This document shows positions 63,425 to 64,000 of a DNA stretch of 64,000 nt, piece by piece. The DNA is from Bradyrhizobium sp. CCGE-LA001 (lineage in GTDB: Bacteria > Pseudomonadota > Alphaproteobacteria > Rhizobiales > Xanthobacteraceae): assembly GCF_000296215.2 (NCBI RefSeq), contig NZ_CP013949.1, positions 372,001-436,000 of the forward strand, read 5' to 3'. The number at the start of each line of letters is the position of its first letter. Within the stretch, counting starts at the first letter, position 1. Both the position numbers and the translations under genes were made by a program. The notes below the pieces were generated by a model that did no database searches, was not told the DNA's origin, and saw nothing but the letters and a program-made list of their open reading frames with translations.

Positions 63425-64000
63425 TTACCCGCCCACCACCAGATCATCCCGGTGGATCATCTCCGACCGCCCGCTGATGCCGAGAATGGCCATCACGTCC
63501 GGCGAGGAGCGGCCCTTGATCCGCTCGGCGACCTCGGCGTCATAGGCGATCAGGCCGCGGCCGATCTCGCTGCTGTCGGGGCCGCGCACGATCACGGCGT
63601 CGCCGCGAGCGAACTGGCCCTCGACCTTGACCACGCCGGCCGGCAGCAGGCTGGCGCCGGCGCGCAGCGCCGTCACTGCGCCGGCGTCGATGGTCAGCGT
63701 GCCCTTCGGCTCCAGCGTGCCGGCGATCCAGCGCTTGCGCGAGGTGATGGGATTGGCCGGCGTCAGGAACCAGGTGCAGCGGCCGCCATCGGCGATGGCC
63801 TGGAGCGGATGCTCGATCTTGCCGGAGGCGATCAGCATATGGGTGCCGCCCGTGGTGGCGATCTTGGCGGCCTCGACCTTGGTGCGCATGCCGCCACGCG
63901 ACAGCTCGGACTCGGCGTCTCCCGCCACCGCCTCGATCTCGGAGGAGATGCTCTCGACCACCGGGATCAGCCTGGCATTCGGGTTGTTCTTGGGCGGGGC
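63425..64000 (-). CDS. proB: Glutamate 5-kinase, C-terminal part (cut by the window edge)
   Basis: First enzyme of proline synthesis, phosphorylating glutamate. The visible 191 codons cover the end of the amino-acid kinase domain (NPNARLIPVVESISSEIEAVAG, then SELSRGGMRTKVEAAKIATTGGTHMLIASG) and the C-terminal PUA domain from WIAGTLEPKGTLTIDAGAVTAL to the stop. GGMRTKxxAAKIAxxxG and the PUA domain are diagnostic for ProB; the N-terminus lies beyond 64000. It runs in the same direction as proA, from which it is separated by the parDE cassette. Confidence 0.95.
   Translation of the reverse strand, partial: APPKNNPNARLIPVVESISSEIEAVAGDAESELSRGGMRTKVEAAKIATTGGTHMLIASGKIEHPLQAIADGGRCTWFLTPANPITSRKRWIAGTLEPKGTLTIDAGAVTALRAGASLLPAGVVKVEGQFARGDAVIVRGPDSSEIGRGLIAYDAEVAERIKGRSSPDVMAILGISGRSEMIHRDDLVVGG

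Overview
The window is about 64 kb of GC-rich chromosome from an alphaproteobacterium of the Rhizobiales, very probably Bradyrhizobium or a close relative. Evidence: gene order (ffh-rpsP-rimM-trmD; ccmABCDG divergent from acnA; zapE, mdh, sucCDAB, lpdA; xerC/priA next to atpHAGDC; proBA-nadD-rsfS-rlmH-envC-ctpA-yibQ-nudix), GTG/TTG starts, and many short palindromic intergenic repeats typical of Bradyrhizobium. No rRNA, tRNA, CRISPR array, prophage or insertion sequence was recognised. It is mostly conserved housekeeping chromosome with small accessory patches.

Layout. 1-3.5 kb (minus): trmD, rimM, rpsP, ffh. 3.8-7.1 kb: exported metallo-beta-lactamase-fold protein, small secreted protein, and a SIMPL/GyrI-like exported pair. 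7.35-9.5 kb: dapF-mtaB. 9.6-13.4 kb: DUF2336 protein, RluA-type pseudouridine synthase, ftsY, yciB. 13.5-16.6 kb (minus): cytochrome c maturation operon ccmABCDG, including a 59-codon ccmD, divergent from acnA (16.8-19.5 kb). An Irr-type iron control element lies between them. 19.7-23.1 kb: DUF1223 protein, a probable small RNA on the minus strand, DUF2794 protein, GNAT acetyltransferase, Bax-inhibitor-1 protein. 23.4-27.4 kb: YbbA/YbbP-type ABC exporter and divergent TesA-like esterase. 27.5-28.8 kb: thpR and a vapBC toxin-antitoxin pair.

28.9-41.7 kb: zapE and the TCA block mdh, sucC, DUF1579 gene, sucD, sucA, sucB, small membrane protein, SDR oxidoreductase, lpdA, membrane protein. With acnA, the window encodes aconitase, 2-oxoglutarate dehydrogenase (E1, E2, E3), succinyl-CoA synthetase and malate dehydrogenase. 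41.9-52.4 kb: DUF4337 protein, xerC, priA, RlpA-like protein and the F1 ATP synthase operon atpHAGDC, whose gene junctions carry repeat elements. 52.5-54.2 kb: an adenylate/guanylate cyclase gene with an apparent frameshift. 54.3-61.3 kb (minus): two Nudix hydrolases of RppH type, YibQ-like protein, CtpA protease, EnvC-like protein, rlmH, rsfS, nadD. 61.4-64 kb: proA and the 3' part of proB, separated by an opposite-strand parDE cassette whose toxin gene is broken by two compensating frameshifts.

No large unknown system was found. The best leads are the structured minus-strand RNA near 20.7 kb, the iron-control site shared by cytochrome c maturation and aconitase, the DUF1579 gene translationally coupled between sucC and sucD, and the decayed parE inside proBA.
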